Assembly (NCBI GenBank): GCA_947458585.1
Contig: CANGYY010000012.1
Location: forward strand, 1-59,381
From: Cyclobacteriaceae bacterium
Lineage (GTDB): Bacteria > Bacteroidota > Bacteroidia > Cytophagales > Cyclobacteriaceae
Length of the DNA: 59,381 nucleotides
Direction of reading: 5' to 3'
Below, in pieces: positions 35,521 to 44,247 of this stretch; position 1 is the first letter of the stretch, and each line of letters opens with the position of its first letter. The translations under genes were made by a program, and so were the position numbers. Under the pieces are notes generated by a model that was given only the letters and a program-made list of their open reading frames with translations, had not been told where the DNA came from and ran no database searches.

Positions 35521-36729
35521 ATGTCCATTCGGAAGGTCCGATATCTTGTCTTTTTAAAAGATACCCTGACCCTCTCACTAACTTCTTTTGGTGGGCCGCA
35601 GGTGTTGCTCGCCATGATGCTGGAGCGGATGGTCAAAAAAAGAGGATACATCCGAGAGGAGGAGCTATGGGAATTGAATGCACTCTGCAGCATGCTCCCT
35701 GGTCCCTCCTCTACTCAGTTAATCTCCGCCATAGGATTTCGAGTAGGAGGGCCACGCCTTGCCTACTTGACGCTCATCGTCTGGATCCTTCCCGCTACAC
35801 TGGCCATGATCTTGGCGGCAATCTTGATTCATTTTTTACAAGAGAATAGCCCAAAAGCCCTGGGTTTTGCAAAGTTTATCCAGCCTATGGCAATCGGTTT
35901 TCTGATTTTTGCAGCACAGAAAACCATCACCAAAATGATCAAAACCCCCGAAGCCATTGTGCTAATGCTGCTCTCGGCCTTTGTTTCCTTTTTCTACAGC
36001 TCCCCCTACATCTTCCCAATTATGCTCCTCCTCGGAGGACTAAGTACTTCCATCAAGTATAAAAATCAACCCAAGGTTGACGAAGACAAATCCTTGCAAA
36101 TCAAATGGAGTAATTTCTACCTCTGGGCCGGGGTATTGGTAGTAGCTGCAGTTGCAGGGGCCATAACCCAATACAAACCCATTCTACTTTTCGAAAATTT
36201 TTACCGAAATGGCAGTCTGATTTTTGGGGGTGGGCAGGTGCTGATTCCCTACTTGTATACCGAATTCGTCGATTTCAAGCAATTTCTGAGTTCAGAGGAA
36301 TTCCTTACCGGATATGCCATTTCCCAAGGAATCCCAGGCCCTACTTTTTCCATCTCCTCCTACATTGGCGCGCTTTCCATGCGCGATTTTGGATTAGCAG
36401 GATTTGTGATGGGAGGCCTGATCGCCACGGCAGGGATCTTCCTGCCCGGGATCTTTCTAATCTTTTTTGTCATTCGCTTTTGGGATCAACTCAAGCTCTA
36501 TCGGCCTGTACGAGCCGCATTAGAGGGCATTAATGCAGTTTCTTGTGGCATGTTGATCGCAGCTGCTTACCTGCTTTTTGAGCCCTTGGAGCCAAATGCG
36601 GTCAATATTGTATTTATTCTAGGAACCTACTCTCTACTTCAATTCACCAAAGTGTCTTCCCCTCTCATTGTAGCTGTTGGGATTTTACTAGGTATTTTGA
36701 CCCAAAACTTCCTCTTCGGGTTCGCCTAA
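35521..36729 (+). CDS. chrA: chromate transporter family protein (ChrA, two-domain)
   Basis: The 402-residue membrane protein has two CHR domains in one chain, with ten or more predicted helices. The first domain has SFGGPQVLL at 22-30 and LPGPSSTQLI; the second has FGGGQVLIPYL near 235 and SQGIPGPTFS. In studied members ChrA exports chromate, but many homologues have unknown anions. The ATG comes one base after the oxygenase stop codon. A role in chromate resistance is a family guess; nothing else in the operon speaks for it. Confidence 0.88.
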   Translation: MSIRKVRYLVFLKDTLTLSLTSFGGPQVLLAMMLERMVKKRGYIREEELWELNALCSMLPGPSSTQLISAIGFRVGGPRLAYLTLIVWILPATLAMILAAILIHFLQENSPKALGFAKFIQPMAIGFLIFAAQKTITKMIKTPEAIVLMLLSAFVSFFYSSPYIFPIMLLLGGLSTSIKYKNQPKVDEDKSLQIKWSNFYLWAGVLVVAAVAGAITQYKPILLFENFYRNGSLIFGGGQVLIPYLYTEFVDFKQFLSSEEFLTGYAISQGIPGPTFSISSYIGALSMRDFGLAGFVMGGLIATAGIFLPGIFLIFFVIRFWDQLKLYRPVRAALEGINAVSCGMLIAAAYLLFEPLEPNAVNIVFILGTYSLLQFTKVSSPLIVAVGILLGILTQNFLFGFA

Positions 36730-36764
36730 AAAAACATCCCGAACAAGATCCCCAACAAAAGCGT

Positions 36765-36794
36765 TTTGAGTTATGAATTCATTTCCTAACTTTC
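36765..36794 (+). promoter_or_regulatory. possible promoter of the CBS-nadK genes
   Basis: TTTG (36765-36768), 18-base spacer, then TAACTTTC (36787-36794), one mismatch from TAnnTTTG. The box ends four bases before the ATG of the CBS gene, so the transcript would be leaderless or nearly so. Confidence 0.35.
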
Positions 36795-36798
36795 ATTC

Positions 36799-37464
36799 AT
36801 GCAAGCGGCAGATTTTATCCACCCCCTCATTCCTTCGATTCAGATTTCTGATCCTGTAGGTTCTGCCATGAAGAAAATGGAATCCCTGGAATTGACTACA
36901 CTACCCGTAGTGGAAGGAGGGATGTTTTTAGGATTTGTGGAAGATGAAATTCTCCTCGAACAAGAACATTTGGACGTGCAAATTGCCCAGGTAGAACTGG
37001 AATGTGCGGCATGTTGGGTCTATGGAGACCAACATCTCTATGATTTGATCCGGGTGGCTACTGAACACCAAGCCAAATGGGTAGCTGTTCAAGATCGCGA
37101 GCAGCATTTTCTTGGAGTAGTGCCTACCCAAGATGCGCTGACAGCCTATGCTGATAACTTTTCGATAAATTCCCAAGGATCAGTATTGGTCATCTCCTTG
37201 CAGATGAACGACTTTCAGCTTTCCGAAATTGCTCGACTTGTGGAATCCGAAAATTGCAAAATTTTAAGTTGCCAACTCTACGCAGATCCCTTGGATTACC
37301 AGTCTGTAGAGGTTACCCTCAAGTTAGACAAGACGGATAGTAGACACGTGAAAGCTACCCTACTTCGTTTTGGCTACCAAGTAAAAGACTATGCACAAGA
37401 GGAAGTTGGGCAAAGTACCGATGAGGAACGAATTGGTAATCTATTGCGGTTTTTAGACATTTAA
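36799..37464 (+). CDS. CBS-domain protein
   Basis: The 221-residue product has two CBS motifs in residues 1-120 (QISDPVGSAMKKMESLELTTLPVVEGG and AKWVAVQDREQHFLGVV), which usually bind adenine nucleotides. A C-terminal segment (about 128-195, SVLVISLQMNDFQLSEIARLVE) looks like an ACT-type fold. It has no enzyme domain, so it is probably a regulatory protein. It lies two bases before nadK, and the same pair is, from memory, common in Bacteroidota. An energy- or NAD-related sensing role is inference. Confidence 0.85.
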   Translation: MQAADFIHPLIPSIQISDPVGSAMKKMESLELTTLPVVEGGMFLGFVEDEILLEQEHLDVQIAQVELECAACWVYGDQHLYDLIRVATEHQAKWVAVQDREQHFLGVVPTQDALTAYADNFSINSQGSVLVISLQMNDFQLSEIARLVESENCKILSCQLYADPLDYQSVEVTLKLDKTDSRHVKATLLRFGYQVKDYAQEEVGQSTDEERIGNLLRFLDI

Positions 37465-37466
37465 AG

Positions 37467-38342
37467 ATGCGGGTTGCAATCCATGGCTTATCCTTAAAAG
37501 CCGAGTTTTTACCCATTCTTTGGGGGCTTTTTGAAAAACTTCAATCGCTTGGAATTTCGGTTTACCTTACTCCTAGTTTAGACCAGCAAGTCCGAGCACT
37601 AAGCCCTGCTGTCCCTTCCTATGGGCTGCTCAATCATCCAGATGACTTTGATGGGCTAGACTTTTTCCTTTCCATAGGAGGCGACGGTACCTTGCTCGAT
37701 TCCGTCTGCGTGGTGGGGAAAAAAGAAATTCCCATTCTTGGCCTCAATACGGGACGATTAGGGTTTCTAGCCACAGTTGCCACCGATAAGATTGAAGACG
37801 CGATTGACCAGCTCGCCAAGGGCAATTACCAAATCGAATCCCGATCACTATTGTCCCTTACAAGTAGTAAAAAGCTATTTCATGGAGCGAATTTCGCACT
37901 GAATGAGTTTACCATCCACAAAAAGGACACCTCCTCGATGATTACAGTCCATACTTACATCGATGGAAAGTACCTCAATTCCTACTGGGCAGATGGCTTG
38001 ATTGTAGCCACACCAACCGGATCTACTGGCTATTCCTTAAGCTGTGGAGGTCCGTTGATCACGCCTGGGGCCAAAAATTTTGTCATCACTCCTGTTAGTC
38101 CGCACAACTTGAATGTTCGCCCGATCATTGTGTCGGACGAAGCGGAAATCAGCTTTGAGATCGAAGGCCGCACGGATAAGTTCATGATTTCACTGGACTC
38201 CCGATCTACTTCCATTGCATCGGAAGTGAAGTTAAGCGTGAAAAAGGAGTTATTCTCCGCAAAATTGGTGAAATTGCCTTCCTATCATTTCTTTGACACC
38301 CTGCGCCAAAAATTGAATTGGGGCTTGGACATGAGAAACTGA
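37467..38342 (+). CDS. nadK: NAD kinase
   Basis: NadK makes NADP from NAD and ATP. The 291-residue product shows the signature GGDGTLLDS at 71-79, with D73 as catalytic acid, then LGLNTGRLGFLA, and the substrate loop ATPTGSTGYSLSCGGPLITPG (about 183-203). Downstream comes a 82-base gap to the DUF6089 gene, with no hairpin I would call a terminator. The gene follows the CBS gene after two bases. Confidence 0.96.
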   Translation: MRVAIHGLSLKAEFLPILWGLFEKLQSLGISVYLTPSLDQQVRALSPAVPSYGLLNHPDDFDGLDFFLSIGGDGTLLDSVCVVGKKEIPILGLNTGRLGFLATVATDKIEDAIDQLAKGNYQIESRSLLSLTSSKKLFHGANFALNEFTIHKKDTSSMITVHTYIDGKYLNSYWADGLIVATPTGSTGYSLSCGGPLITPGAKNFVITPVSPHNLNVRPIIVSDEAEISFEIEGRTDKFMISLDSRSTSIASEVKLSVKKELFSAKLVKLPSYHFFDTLRQKLNWGLDMRN

Positions 38343-38424
38343 TCCTTAAAGCTTAACATTAATTAACCCGATTGATACCAGACCTCGTTTTTTAAACGTT
38401 AGGTAGTTCATAACTTGCATCGTC

Positions 38425-39183
38425 TTGAAAAAGGTCAATTTTAAGATTTTCAGTCTCTTAGTAGTGCTAAGTTTCCTTACACTCGCCTCTTTGAATTCCA
38501 GTTTTGGACAGAGTTACGAGGTGGGAGGAGGTTTGGGAACATCAGTCTATTCTGGGGACATCATTCGGAAAATTGACCCCGGCCAAGCCGGCCTTCAAGG
38601 AACGTTATTTGGCAAGAGAAATTTTGACAATGTTTGGAGCTTAAAGTTAGGTGTAAGTGTAGCCCAGCTCATGGCAGCGGATAGCATCCAGCCGATTGAC
38701 GCGATGGCAAGCCTTCGAAACGCTTATGTAGATGGCCGAATCACCGAGTTTTCTGCCTTGATGGAGTTCAACTTCCTGGATTATGTCAACCACAAGAGTG
38801 AATTTAAATTTTCACCTTATGCCTTTTTTGGCCTTGGTTACAGTTTTGTTCAAGGAGAAGGTCGAATCAATGCCAGTTTGCCTGCAGAAGACTACCACTT
38901 CAATACCTTGGTCATCCCATTTGGTGGTGGAGTAAAATACCTCCTTTCAAATCAGCTGACTCTCGGTATGGAACTTGGTTTTCGACCCACTACTTCGGAC
39001 TTATTGGACAAACTGGATAGTACGCTACCCGCTTTGGCCAGGTACAATACCCCAATTGATCCAACCTCGCAACCACTTGCCAAAGGCATGAATTACGGCA
39101 ACCCCAATACCAAGGATTGGTACTATTTTCTGGGAGTGACCCTAAGCTATACACTTACCAAAGCGCGTTGCTACACCTATTAA
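38425..39183 (+). CDS. DUF6089-like outer-membrane beta-barrel protein
   Basis: The 252-residue product has a signal peptide (to about residue 29, NSSFGQ) and then a beta-barrel pattern: YEVGGGLGTSVYSGDI, FSPYAFFGLGYSFVQGEG, FGGGVKYLLSNQLTLGMELGFR (interrupted), WYYFLGVTLSYTL. Such proteins precede uppS and bamA in many Bacteroidota and are called DUF6089; the function is unknown. The start is a TTG at 38425 (TTG AAA AAG GTC), because the next in-frame ATG is far inside the protein and would remove the signal peptide. Confidence 0.82.
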   Translation: MKKVNFKIFSLLVVLSFLTLASLNSSFGQSYEVGGGLGTSVYSGDIIRKIDPGQAGLQGTLFGKRNFDNVWSLKLGVSVAQLMAADSIQPIDAMASLRNAYVDGRITEFSALMEFNFLDYVNHKSEFKFSPYAFFGLGYSFVQGEGRINASLPAEDYHFNTLVIPFGGGVKYLLSNQLTLGMELGFRPTTSDLLDKLDSTLPALARYNTPIDPTSQPLAKGMNYGNPNTKDWYYFLGVTLSYTLTKARCYTY

Positions 39184-39264
39184 TTAATTGGAGTCTAAGG
39201 GGATTTATTGAAAAAGAAATCCCATTTTTGTACCTCCAAAATAGTGGGTATCCCAGCCGCTGAA

Positions 39265-40002
39265 ATGAAGGAAGCTATAGACCGAAATAACATACCGAAA
39301 CACATTGCCGTCATCATGGATGGCAACGGAAGATGGGCCAAACAAAAAGGCGCAATGCGGATATTTGGCCATAGGAATGCCATTCAAGCCGTTCGAGAAG
39401 CCATTGAAGGATCGGGGGAGTTGGGCGTAAAGTACCTTACCCTATTTTCTTTTTCAACCGAAAATTGGTCCCGCCCCAAAGAAGAGGTGGAGGCATTGAT
39501 GGATTTACTCGTGCAGACCATCGTTGCAGAAACCGGGCTGATGATGAGAAAAAACGTTCGCCTCAATGCAATCGGAGATTTGGAAAGTTTACCCAAATCC
39601 ACTTACGATAAGCTCGTTGAAGTGATGCAACAAACTTCTACAAACACGGGATTAACCGTGAATCTGGCTTTAAGCTACAGTGGACAATGGGAACTCACCA
39701 AAGCCGCACAACGCATTGCTCAAAAAGTCTCCGAAGGAAAACTAAGCCCTGGAGAAATTACCCAACAAACCCTGGCAGATCATTTGGATACCGCAGGCAT
39801 CCCTGATCCAGAATTGATGATTCGAACCAGTGGAGAATACCGAATAAGTAATTTTCTCCTCTGGCAATTGGCCTACACCGAATTGTATTTTTCGGAAGTA
39901 TTGTGGCCTGATTTTAGAAAAGAACACCTGTTTGCCGCGATTGAAGATTACCAAAAGAGAGAAAGAAGGTTTGGAAAAACCGGCGAACAAGTTAAACCTT
40001 AA
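39265..40002 (+). CDS. uppS: isoprenyl transferase (undecaprenyl diphosphate synthase)
   Basis: UppS makes the C55 lipid carrier used for peptidoglycan and other polymers. From the ATG at 39265 the enzyme has 245 residues, the family's usual size. The signature HIAVIMDGNGRWAKQKG contains catalytic D19; other motifs are FGHRNAIQAVREA, FSTENWSRP and the C-terminal RTSGEYRISNFLLWQLAYTELYF. The frame also allows a TTG at 39208, 19 codons earlier, but that part has no family similarity. bamA follows six bases later, coupling lipid-carrier synthesis to outer-membrane biogenesis. Confidence 0.94.
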   Translation: MKEAIDRNNIPKHIAVIMDGNGRWAKQKGAMRIFGHRNAIQAVREAIEGSGELGVKYLTLFSFSTENWSRPKEEVEALMDLLVQTIVAETGLMMRKNVRLNAIGDLESLPKSTYDKLVEVMQQTSTNTGLTVNLALSYSGQWELTKAAQRIAQKVSEGKLSPGEITQQTLADHLDTAGIPDPELMIRTSGEYRISNFLLWQLAYTELYFSEVLWPDFRKEHLFAAIEDYQKRERRFGKTGEQVKP

Positions 40003-40008
40003 GTAGTA

Positions 40009-42705
40009 ATGAAAAGAAGTTTATTGATTCTGTTTTGTTTGATTTGGTCGGCAAGTGCTATCGCTCAAATTCGTTTGGGTCAAAGCCGCTATGCCTCTTC
40101 AAGACCAGTCAACATTTTGGAATTGAACTATGCCAAGCCCCAGAAATTTAGAATTGCTGAAATAAAGGCCGTAGGACTATCTACCTTGGATGAAAACGCC
40201 ATCATCTCACTTTCTGGCTTGAAAGTAGACGATCGTATCGATGTTCCTGGGGATGCCATTTCGGGCGCTTTGAAGAAATTGTGGGGACAAGGAATTATCG
40301 GAGATGTCAAAATCTTGGTCACCAAAATCGAGGGAGAGGATATCTACCTACTGCTAGACCTGACCGAAAGACCGCGCTTTTCTCGCGTGGAATTTGAAGG
40401 AATCAACAAAACACAAGAAGGAGAATTACGCGACAAAGTCAATATTCGCGGTCGTGTGGTACGAGATGACGTACTGAATACCGCCAAGCGAAATATTGAA
40501 AAATACTACTTAGACAAAGGATTCCTCAATACCGAAGTTAAAATCATTCAGGATCGAGACACTACGCTTCCCAATAGTGTTAAACTTCGCTTTGACATCA
40601 ATCCCAAATCGAAAGTAAAAATCAATGAAATTGCTTTTTATGGCAACGATGAAATCAGCGATCGTGCACTCAAAGGAAAGTTAAAGAAAACCAAAGAGCA
40701 TGCACGAGTGGCCATCTTCAAAGATGTGTACAGCCGCTTGACCGATGCGGATGGGGAAAGCTTCACCCGCTCTTTGCTCAATAGCCAAGTAGCCACTTCC
40801 GAACAGGTTACCGCTTACATCAACAAAAATTTCAAGCTAAACTTCTTCAACGGATCAAAATACAATCCAAAGGAGTACCGAGCGGACAAAGACAAAGCCA
40901 TCGCCTTCTACAACAGCAAGGGATTTAGAGATGCCAAAATTTTGGAAGACTCCATCTACAAATTCAGCGAGGACAAGATCAACATTGATATCTCCTTGGA
41001 AGAAGGAAATAAATACTATTACCGCAACATCACCTTCACGGGAAATTACATTCACGAAGATGCTGTCCTTCTAGCAAAATTAGGGATTGAAAAGGGGGAT
41101 GTATACGACAAAGAAAAGCTAGACAAACGCCTCAACTACGACCCACAAAAGGGTGATGACGTGAGTTCCTTGTACCAGGATAATGGCTACCTATTCTTCA
41201 ACATTGACCCGGTAGAAATCAATGTGTCCGGAGATTCCATCGACCTAGAAATGCGGATTTTTGAAGGCCCGCAAGTCACTGTAAACAGCGTAAGTATCAA
41301 AGGCAACGACCGAACTTCAGATCACGTGGTGATGCGAGAAATTCGTATTCTCCCAGGTCAGAAATTCAACCGAAGCTTACTCGTGCGTACCATTCGAGAA
41401 CTTTCCACTCTAGGATACTTTGACCCAGAAAAAATCAACCCAGACCTTCGACCTAACTTCGAAAGTGCCACGGTAGACATCACCTTTGAATTGGAAGAAC
41501 GTCCCAATGACCAGATTGAATTGTCTGGGGGCTGGGGAGGTTTCTTTGGATTTGTAGGTACTGTAGGTTTGGTTTTCAACAACTTCTCCATCAAAAACAT
41601 TGGCAACTTCGAAAAGTGGGATCCGCTACCGGTGGGAGATGGGCAAAAACTTTCGCTCCGCGTCCAAGCCAATGGGCAAGCCTTCCAAAACTATTCACTC
41701 TCCTTGAGTGAGCCTTGGTTTGGTGGTAAAAAACCAAATTCCTTAAGCTTTGCCTTCAACCACTCCGTTCAACGTCAAGTGGATTTCTTCAACCAAAATC
41801 CGAATGGGGGAGATCTAGGCTTCTTTAAAATTACCGGCGTGACCATGGGTCTCTCCAAGCGAATCACCTGGCCGGATGATTACTTTAGCATCAGTAATTC
41901 CCTCCAATTCCAAAACTACGAGTTCAACCAGTTTGGAACTTCTTTTGGATTGAGCTACCCTACAGGTATCTCCAAAAGTGTGGTACTAAATACGACGGTG
42001 GCGCGTAATAACGTAGACAACACCATTTATCCACGTCAAGGCTCCAACATCATCATGTCCATGAATTTGACGCCACCTTATGCTTCTTTGAATAAGTCAC
42101 TAAACGAAGAATCTGGTGACCAGGAAAAATACAAATGGTTGGAATACCACAAATGGATGTTTGATGCTTCATTCTACACCCCACTATTTGGTTCCTCCAA
42201 ATTTGTAGCAAGTGCTCGCGCACACATGGGCTTCTTGGGATCTTATGGCAACAAGATCGGCATCATTCCTTTGGAGCGCTTTGTGATGGGGGGTGATGGC
42301 ATGAACTTCAACAACTTTGCCTTAGGTCAAGAGATTGTAGGCTTGAGAGGTTATGAAAATCAAACCATCACACCTGGAAGAAATTCTCGAGGCACTGCTG
42401 ATCCCGATCCTTATGGGGGTGTAGTATACAATAAGTATGTCATGGAACTTCGATTCTTGGTTTCCCCTAACCCATCTGCTACCATCTTCTTGCTCACTTT
42501 TGCAGAAGCGGGTAACAACTGGGGAGATTACAAGGATTTCAATCCCTACGACCTCAAAAAATCAGCGGGTGTAGGTGCACGAATTTTCATGCCAGCCTTC
42601 GGTCTACTTGGTGTGGATTGGGGATATGGATTTGATCCAATGCCTGGCACCTTGCAGCGAAGTGGTCCTCAATTCCACTTTACCATAGGCCAACAGTTCA
42701 GATAA
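40009..42705 (+). CDS. bamA: BamA, outer-membrane protein assembly factor
   Basis: BamA inserts barrel proteins into the outer membrane. The 898-residue product has a signal peptide (MKRSLLILFCLIWSASAIAQ), five POTRA domains (about 40-480; for example RFSRVEFEGINKTQEGELRDKV and VSIKGNDRTSDHVVMREIRI) and a C-terminal 16-strand barrel. The conserved loop-6 element is GLRGYENQ near residue 782. The C-terminus ends HFTIGQQFR. It lies between uppS and two ompH genes, a chaperone neighbourhood. A 65-residue-plus Gly-rich stretch near 505-520 (SGGWGGFFGFVGTVGL) starts the barrel. Confidence 0.95.
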   Translation: MKRSLLILFCLIWSASAIAQIRLGQSRYASSRPVNILELNYAKPQKFRIAEIKAVGLSTLDENAIISLSGLKVDDRIDVPGDAISGALKKLWGQGIIGDVKILVTKIEGEDIYLLLDLTERPRFSRVEFEGINKTQEGELRDKVNIRGRVVRDDVLNTAKRNIEKYYLDKGFLNTEVKIIQDRDTTLPNSVKLRFDINPKSKVKINEIAFYGNDEISDRALKGKLKKTKEHARVAIFKDVYSRLTDADGESFTRSLLNSQVATSEQVTAYINKNFKLNFFNGSKYNPKEYRADKDKAIAFYNSKGFRDAKILEDSIYKFSEDKINIDISLEEGNKYYYRNITFTGNYIHEDAVLLAKLGIEKGDVYDKEKLDKRLNYDPQKGDDVSSLYQDNGYLFFNIDPVEINVSGDSIDLEMRIFEGPQVTVNSVSIKGNDRTSDHVVMREIRILPGQKFNRSLLVRTIRELSTLGYFDPEKINPDLRPNFESATVDITFELEERPNDQIELSGGWGGFFGFVGTVGLVFNNFSIKNIGNFEKWDPLPVGDGQKLSLRVQANGQAFQNYSLSLSEPWFGGKKPNSLSFAFNHSVQRQVDFFNQNPNGGDLGFFKITGVTMGLSKRITWPDDYFSISNSLQFQNYEFNQFGTSFGLSYPTGISKSVVLNTTVARNNVDNTIYPRQGSNIIMSMNLTPPYASLNKSLNEESGDQEKYKWLEYHKWMFDASFYTPLFGSSKFVASARAHMGFLGSYGNKIGIIPLERFVMGGDGMNFNNFALGQEIVGLRGYENQTITPGRNSRGTADPDPYGGVVYNKYVMELRFLVSPNPSATIFLLTFAEAGNNWGDYKDFNPYDLKKSAGVGARIFMPAFGLLGVDWGYGFDPMPGTLQRSGPQFHFTIGQQFR

Positions 42706-42724
42706 TCTTTTGGAATTCAAAGCG

Positions 42725-42759
42725 TTTGTTAATTTATGTTAGGAAAACTGTAAATTTTG
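42725..42759 (+). promoter_or_regulatory. promoter of the ompH pair
   Basis: TTTG (42725-42728), 22-base spacer, then TAAATTTTG (42751-42759), the -7 box with one extra T. The following leader holds AGGAAG at 42783-42788, a good Shine-Dalgarno just before the ATG at 42794. Confidence 0.4.
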
Positions 42760-42793
42760 TTCGCTTGAGTCAATCCAAAAACAGGAAGAACGC

Positions 42794-43324
42794 ATGAATA
42801 AATCATTCAAAATTGTACTTTTACTTTTCGTAATCCTGTATTCTGGACCTTTGGCAGCCCAAAAGTTTGGATACATTGATTCTGAATACATTCTAAACAA
42901 GCACCCAGACTACAAACTGGTGCAGGATGAGTTGAAAAAACTCAGTGAGGAATGGAAAAAAGAGGCACAAAATTTGGATCAGGAAATCAAGGAATTATCC
43001 ACCCAGCTCAAAGCTGAGGAAGTCCTGCTGACTGAAGAGATGTACCAAAAAAGAGTAGAAGTAATCAAGGCAAAGCAAAAGGCTTCGCAGGAATTTACAA
43101 GTCGGGTGTTTGGAATAGATGGAGTATACTACCAAAAGCAGGCAGAACTTCTTCAACCCTTACAATCCAAAATTTACGATGCCATCGAACGGGTATCGCG
43201 CAGAAACAACCTCGCTGTTCTTTTCGATAAGGCTGCAGGACCATCTGCAATTATTTATACAGATCCAAGACATGACTATTCTGAGTTTGTCCTGGAAGAA
43301 TTAGGAATTGAAGACAACAATTAA
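42794..43324 (+). CDS. OmpH/Skp-family periplasmic chaperone, first copy
   Basis: Skp holds unfolded outer-membrane proteins in the periplasm. The 176-residue product has a signal peptide (MNKSFKIVLLLFVILYSGPL, cut after AAQ), the start KFGYIDSEYILNKHPDYKL, and a long coiled coil (about 45-110) rich in Lys and Glu, ending VLFDKAAGPSAIIYTDPRHDYSEFVLEELGI. This is the OmpH pattern. It lies just downstream of bamA and eleven bases before a second copy. Confidence 0.9.
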   Translation: MNKSFKIVLLLFVILYSGPLAAQKFGYIDSEYILNKHPDYKLVQDELKKLSEEWKKEAQNLDQEIKELSTQLKAEEVLLTEEMYQKRVEVIKAKQKASQEFTSRVFGIDGVYYQKQAELLQPLQSKIYDAIERVSRRNNLAVLFDKAAGPSAIIYTDPRHDYSEFVLEELGIEDNN

Positions 43325-43335
43325 ATACAGACCAA

Positions 43336-43884
43336 ATGATGAAAGTAAACGTTATCCTAGCTTCTCTAGCCTTGCTATTGGTAGGATTCACCGCCCAAGC
43401 TCAAAGCACTATCAAAATCGGGTACACGAGCGTAGAATTAATTATGGATTTGATGCCAGAAATGGAGCAAATTGGAGCTGATGTTCAAGATTACCAGACC
43501 CAACTTCAAACCAACATCCAAACCAAAGCTGCAGACTTCCAGAAGCAAGTAGAAGCGTATCAGCAAGCTGCTCCTACCATGACTGAAACAGCTAGAGCAG
43601 CAAAAGAGCAAGAATTGACCAAACTTCGTGATGACCTTCAGAAGTATGAGCAAGATGCACAAACCTCCTACCAAAGAAAGTTGCAGGAGCTTTTGGAGCC
43701 GGTTCAAACTAAAGTAATCAACGCAATCAATGCTGTGGCTGCAGAAAATAACTACACCCATATTTTTGCTGAGACTGCAGGACAATCTCCTATCTTATTG
43801 TACACCAAAGAGGAAGACAAGTTTACCGAATTGGTATTAGCCAAGTTAGGAATTCAGATTCCAGCGAAGCCCGCTCAAAAATAA
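43336..43884 (+). CDS. OmpH/Skp-family periplasmic chaperone, second copy
   Basis: The 182-residue product is a second OmpH/Skp protein. Signal peptide to about residue 23 (LVGFTAQAQ), then IKIGYTSVELIMDLMPEMEQI and a coiled coil (about 50-135) rich in Gln and Ala, unlike the Lys/Glu-rich first copy. The end, FAETAGQSPILLYTKEEDKFTELVLAKLGI, parallels the first copy (ILLYT/IIYT, VLxxLGI), so the two are tandem duplicates that diverged. Start codon ATG 43336 or 43339 (tandem ATGATG). A terminator follows. Confidence 0.9.
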   Translation: MMKVNVILASLALLLVGFTAQAQSTIKIGYTSVELIMDLMPEMEQIGADVQDYQTQLQTNIQTKAADFQKQVEAYQQAAPTMTETARAAKEQELTKLRDDLQKYEQDAQTSYQRKLQELLEPVQTKVINAINAVAAENNYTHIFAETAGQSPILLYTKEEDKFTELVLAKLGIQIPAKPAQK

Positions 43885-43889
43885 AAACG

Positions 43890-43915
43890 AACCGGCCCCA
43901 GTGGCCGGTTTTTTT
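43890..43915 (+). terminator. terminator after ompH, ending at the thioredoxin start codon
   Basis: Stem AACCGGCC/GGCCGGTT (43890-43897 with 43903-43910), loop CCAGT, then seven T. The last T is directly followed by the ATG of the next gene at 43916. This is a strong GC-rich hairpin, so the thioredoxin gene depends on read-through or on a promoter not seen. Confidence 0.85.
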
Positions 43916-44221
43916 ATGGCAAAAAAATCCCCAAAAACCATTCTACTCGAGAGCCAAGAACCGCTCTTAGTTGATTTTTATGCAGATTGGTGTGGACCTT
44001 GCCAAACCTTAGCCCCAGTACTGGACAAGGTCATCAATGAACTTCAAGGGAAAGTCACCCTATTCAAAGTGAATGTGGACAAACATCCGCAGCTCGCTCA
44101 GCAGTTTGCCATACGGTCCATCCCCCACCTCATGCTCTTTAAAAAAGGAAAGATCTTGTGGCGAAAAGGAGGCCTACTAACCAGTGCGGAGCTGCTAAAG
44201 CAACTCCAGGGATTTGTTTAA
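43916..44221 (+). CDS. thioredoxin-like protein
   Basis: The 101-residue protein has the thioredoxin active site D-W-C-G-P-C with C26 and C29, and the cis-proline region RSIPHLMLFKKG. No signal peptide is present, so it should act in the cytoplasm. I take the ATG at 43916; an in-frame GTG at 43901 lies within the terminator stem and is not convincing. The start codon directly abuts the terminator T-run, leaving no room for a Shine-Dalgarno in a hairpin-free leader. Confidence 0.9.
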   Translation: MAKKSPKTILLESQEPLLVDFYADWCGPCQTLAPVLDKVINELQGKVTLFKVNVDKHPQLAQQFAIRSIPHLMLFKKGKILWRKGGLLTSAELLKQLQGFV

Positions 44222-44247
44222 AAAAAGGGGCTTGAGCCCCTTTTTTT
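44221..44247. terminator. bidirectional terminator between thioredoxin and rluB-like genes
   Basis: Stem AAAAAAGGGGC/GCCCCTTTTTT (44221-44231 with 44236-44246), loop TTGA. It overlaps the thioredoxin stop and ends at the rluB-like stop, serving both convergent genes. Confidence 0.88.
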
